From JBEKIK01 sp050013075 (lineage in GTDB: Bacteria > Planctomycetota > Planctomycetia > Pirellulales > Thermoguttaceae), in NCBI GenBank assembly GCA_050013075.1, contig JBEKFZ010000156.1:1-6967 (forward strand): 6,967 nucleotides of DNA, in the 5' to 3' direction. Shown one piece after another: positions 6,251 to 6,967 of this stretch. Under the pieces are notes generated by a model. It had not been told where the DNA came from. It did no database searches and saw only the letters and a program-made list of their open reading frames with translations. Positions within the stretch are counted from its first letter, which is position 1; each line of letters opens with the position of its first letter. The position numbers and the translations under genes were made by a program.

Positions 6251-6612
6251 GGCTTAAACGCCTTTTCCACGAGGTTTCGTATTTGATCTTCGGAAAGGTT
6301 TGTCTCGCGTGCGATGCGGAAGGCCCGGTCTAGGAGTTGGAAACAAGTCCGCTCGCTATTGGTTTGGGCACGGTCGATCCCTGATTCGGCGACGTACATG
6401 CCCGAGCCTTTTCGGGCTTGGACAAGCCCTTCTTTTTGCAAATCCTCGTAAGCGTGTTGGACCGTATGGGGGTTGACGCCCAATTTCATGCCTAAGACCC
6501 GTTTGGAGGGCAAGGCCTCGTCGGGCCGATAAATCCCGGCGGCAATCGAACTCCGCAGATACTCGGCTATCTGCTTGAAAACGGGCACCTGGCTGGACGG
6601 ATCGATACGCAT
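6247..6612 (-). CDS. GntR-family transcriptional repressor, YtrA subfamily
   Basis: A 121-residue protein from ATG 6612-6610 (MRIDPSSQVPVFKQIAEYLR). Residues about 8-76 are a GntR winged helix-turn-helix: GIYRPDEALPSKRVLGMKLG then VNPHTVQHAYEDLQKEGLV, with wing KGSGMYV. The remaining roughly 45 residues are helical, the short dimerisation tail typical of the YtrA subfamily rather than the larger FadR, HutC or MocR types. The frame also opens from a TTG at 6645, but that codon lies inside the operator palindrome and upstream residues match nothing in the family, so ATG 6612 is chosen. Only a weak GTGAG precedes it. It is first in the operon and its own promoter is covered by the operator, so it likely represses itself plus the ABC pair until an inducer, often cell-wall stress in relatives, relieves it. 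Confidence 0.9.
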   Translation of the reverse strand: MRIDPSSQVPVFKQIAEYLRSSIAAGIYRPDEALPSKRVLGMKLGVNPHTVQHAYEDLQKEGLVQARKGSGMYVAESGIDRAQTNSERTCFQLLDRAFRIARETNLSEDQIRNLVEKAFKP

Positions 6613-6630
6613 TTTTGATCTCACTGATCT

Positions 6631-6654
6631 ACTGGTATAGATCAATATACCAGT
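6631..6654. promoter_or_regulatory. Operator for the GntR/YtrA repressor (perfect inverted repeat)
   Basis: ACTGGTATA (6631-6639) and TATACCAGT (6646-6654) are perfect 9-bp arms around a 6-bp spacer. A two-fold symmetric site of this size immediately upstream of a dimeric GntR gene is what YtrA-type autoregulators bind. It fully covers the -10 box of the operon promoter, so binding would block RNA polymerase. Symmetry and position are seen directly; the binding partner is inferred. Confidence 0.8.
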
Positions 6655-6671
6655 TTGATCGGTTTAGTCAA
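6644..6671 (-). promoter_or_regulatory. Promoter of the GntR-ABC operon
   Basis: On the minus strand TTGACT (6671-6666) is followed after 16 bp by TATATT (6649-6644), preceded by TGG to give an extended -10 (TGnTATATT). Transcription would begin near 6637 and leave a leader of about 25 nt before the GntR ATG. The -10 lies inside the inverted repeat, which supports both assignments. Confidence 0.65.
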
Positions 6672-6769
6672 GTGGATTTTTCACATTTTTTTGTTTCCGC
6701 GTTACCCCCTACTGGTCTGCACTGTCGTCTCAGGGCGCGCTCATCTTCGGCCCGCGACTAAACTCACCG

Positions 6770-6797
6770 CCCTGCCCACTGTCCACTGCCCACTTTT
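6770..6797. repeat. CACTGCC-type heptad repeat
   Basis: Four 7-bp units in strict phase: CACTGTC (6777-6783) and CACTGCC (6784-6790) differ at one base, flanked by CCCTGCC (6770-6776) and CACTTTT (6791-6797). It is short, but it has the same 7-nt period as the two arrays in the left half of the window. Confidence 0.6.
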
Positions 6798-6821
6798 ACT
6801 CCCCTAAACTGGCATTTCCTT

Positions 6822-6846
6822 GGATTGTGTTACATGGTTACAATCC
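6822..6846. repeat. 7-bp inverted repeat with internal direct repeat
   Basis: GGATTGT (6822-6828) pairs perfectly with ACAATCC (6840-6846) across an 11-base loop. Inside it GTTACA occurs twice (6829-6834 and 6837-6842). It could be a hairpin in RNA or a protein site; no T-tract follows, so it is a poor terminator. Confidence 0.4.
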
Positions 6847-6860
6847 GCCGCGACAAAAGT

Positions 6861-6897
6861 GCGCCCTCACCCCACCCTCTCCCGGAGGGAGAGGGGG
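6861..6897. repeat. REP-like C/G-rich palindromic element
   Basis: CCCTCTCCC (6875-6883) and GGGAGAGGG (6887-6895) are perfect 9-bp arms around GGA, preceded by CCCTCACCCCA. This combination is the common intergenic palindrome type seen scattered in many bacterial genomes (REP/MITE-like). Copy number cannot be judged from one window. Confidence 0.55.
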
Positions 6898-6950
6898 AGA
6901 ATATAGCGGTTTAATCCCGGAAGAAGAGGGGACGATATTTATGTTTAGCC

Positions 6951-6967
6951 CGGGCACTTGTGCCCAG
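6951..6967. repeat. CTTG-loop hairpin at the right edge
   Basis: GGGCAC (6952-6957) and GTGCCC (6960-6965) form a perfect 6-bp stem over TT, closing as an A-CTTG-T loop. The element is cut by the window edge, so its flanks, and whether a T-tract follows, are unknown. It shares the CTTG loop with the hairpin at 4673-4690. Confidence 0.45.

Larger units (their letters stand above)
6672..6967. other. Gene-free right end with several short repeats and hairpins
   Basis: No frame on either strand of this 296-bp stretch gives a believable protein; stops are frequent and the composition alternates between C-rich and AT-rich patches. It holds a T8 run near 6685-6692, a heptad array, a 7-bp stem-loop, a REP-like palindrome and a hairpin at the edge, listed separately. 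No tRNA or other structured RNA was recognised. Confidence 0.65.

Noticed and set aside
6613..6645. Longer GntR protein from TTG at 6645
   Set aside because: The codon is within the operator and -10 region and would be at or upstream of the predicted transcription start; family members begin near MRIDPSS.
6672..6967. Possible RNA gene or small ORF at the right end
   Set aside because: No cloverleaf or known RNA motif was seen, and all frames are short and interrupted; the hairpins are isolated.

Overview
The window looks like chromosomal DNA from a planctomycete, probably of the Pirellulales type. Three things point there. The secreted peptidase has the planctomycete LEPR-XLL type N-terminal motif (FEPLETRSLLSA). 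A Hanks-type kinase is fused to a membrane-spanning Cache sensor and is followed by an FHA gene. Shine-Dalgarno sequences are patchy. There is no sign of a phage, plasmid, transposase, CRISPR array or RNA gene. The taxonomic call is an inference from protein style, not from a marker gene.

Left block (1-2406, all minus strand): a membrane receptor Ser/Thr kinase (kinase, TM, extracytoplasmic Cache, TM) lies just upstream of a gene that starts with an FHA phosphothreonine-binding domain and runs off the left edge. The 70-bp gap between them is almost entirely a 7-nt-period degenerate repeat. A second heptad array, G-rich and able to form a G-quadruplex, sits in the kinase leader. The likely logic is that an external ligand is sensed by Cache, the kinase signals inside, and the FHA protein reads phosphothreonine.

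Middle block (2407-4706): an AT-rich divergent intergenic region holds a good sigma70-like promoter facing right and a weaker one facing left. It is followed by a plus-strand sedolisin-family (S53) peptidase with all catalytic residues but no room for the usual large propeptide. A perfect 8-bp hairpin with a CTTG loop lies between the peptidase and the convergent ABC operon.

Right block (4707-6671, all minus strand): a compact YtrA-type operon, GntR repressor -> ABC ATPase -> ABC-2 permease, with ATGA 4-bp overlaps at both junctions. A perfect 9-6-9 inverted repeat covers the -10 box of the operon promoter, which suggests an autorepressed efflux or envelope-stress cassette. The last 300 bp (6672-6967) have no gene but carry a third heptad array, a REP-like palindrome and two further hairpins.

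No clearly new defence or biosynthetic system is visible. The least explained feature is that three unrelated-looking intergenic repeats share the same 7-nt period.
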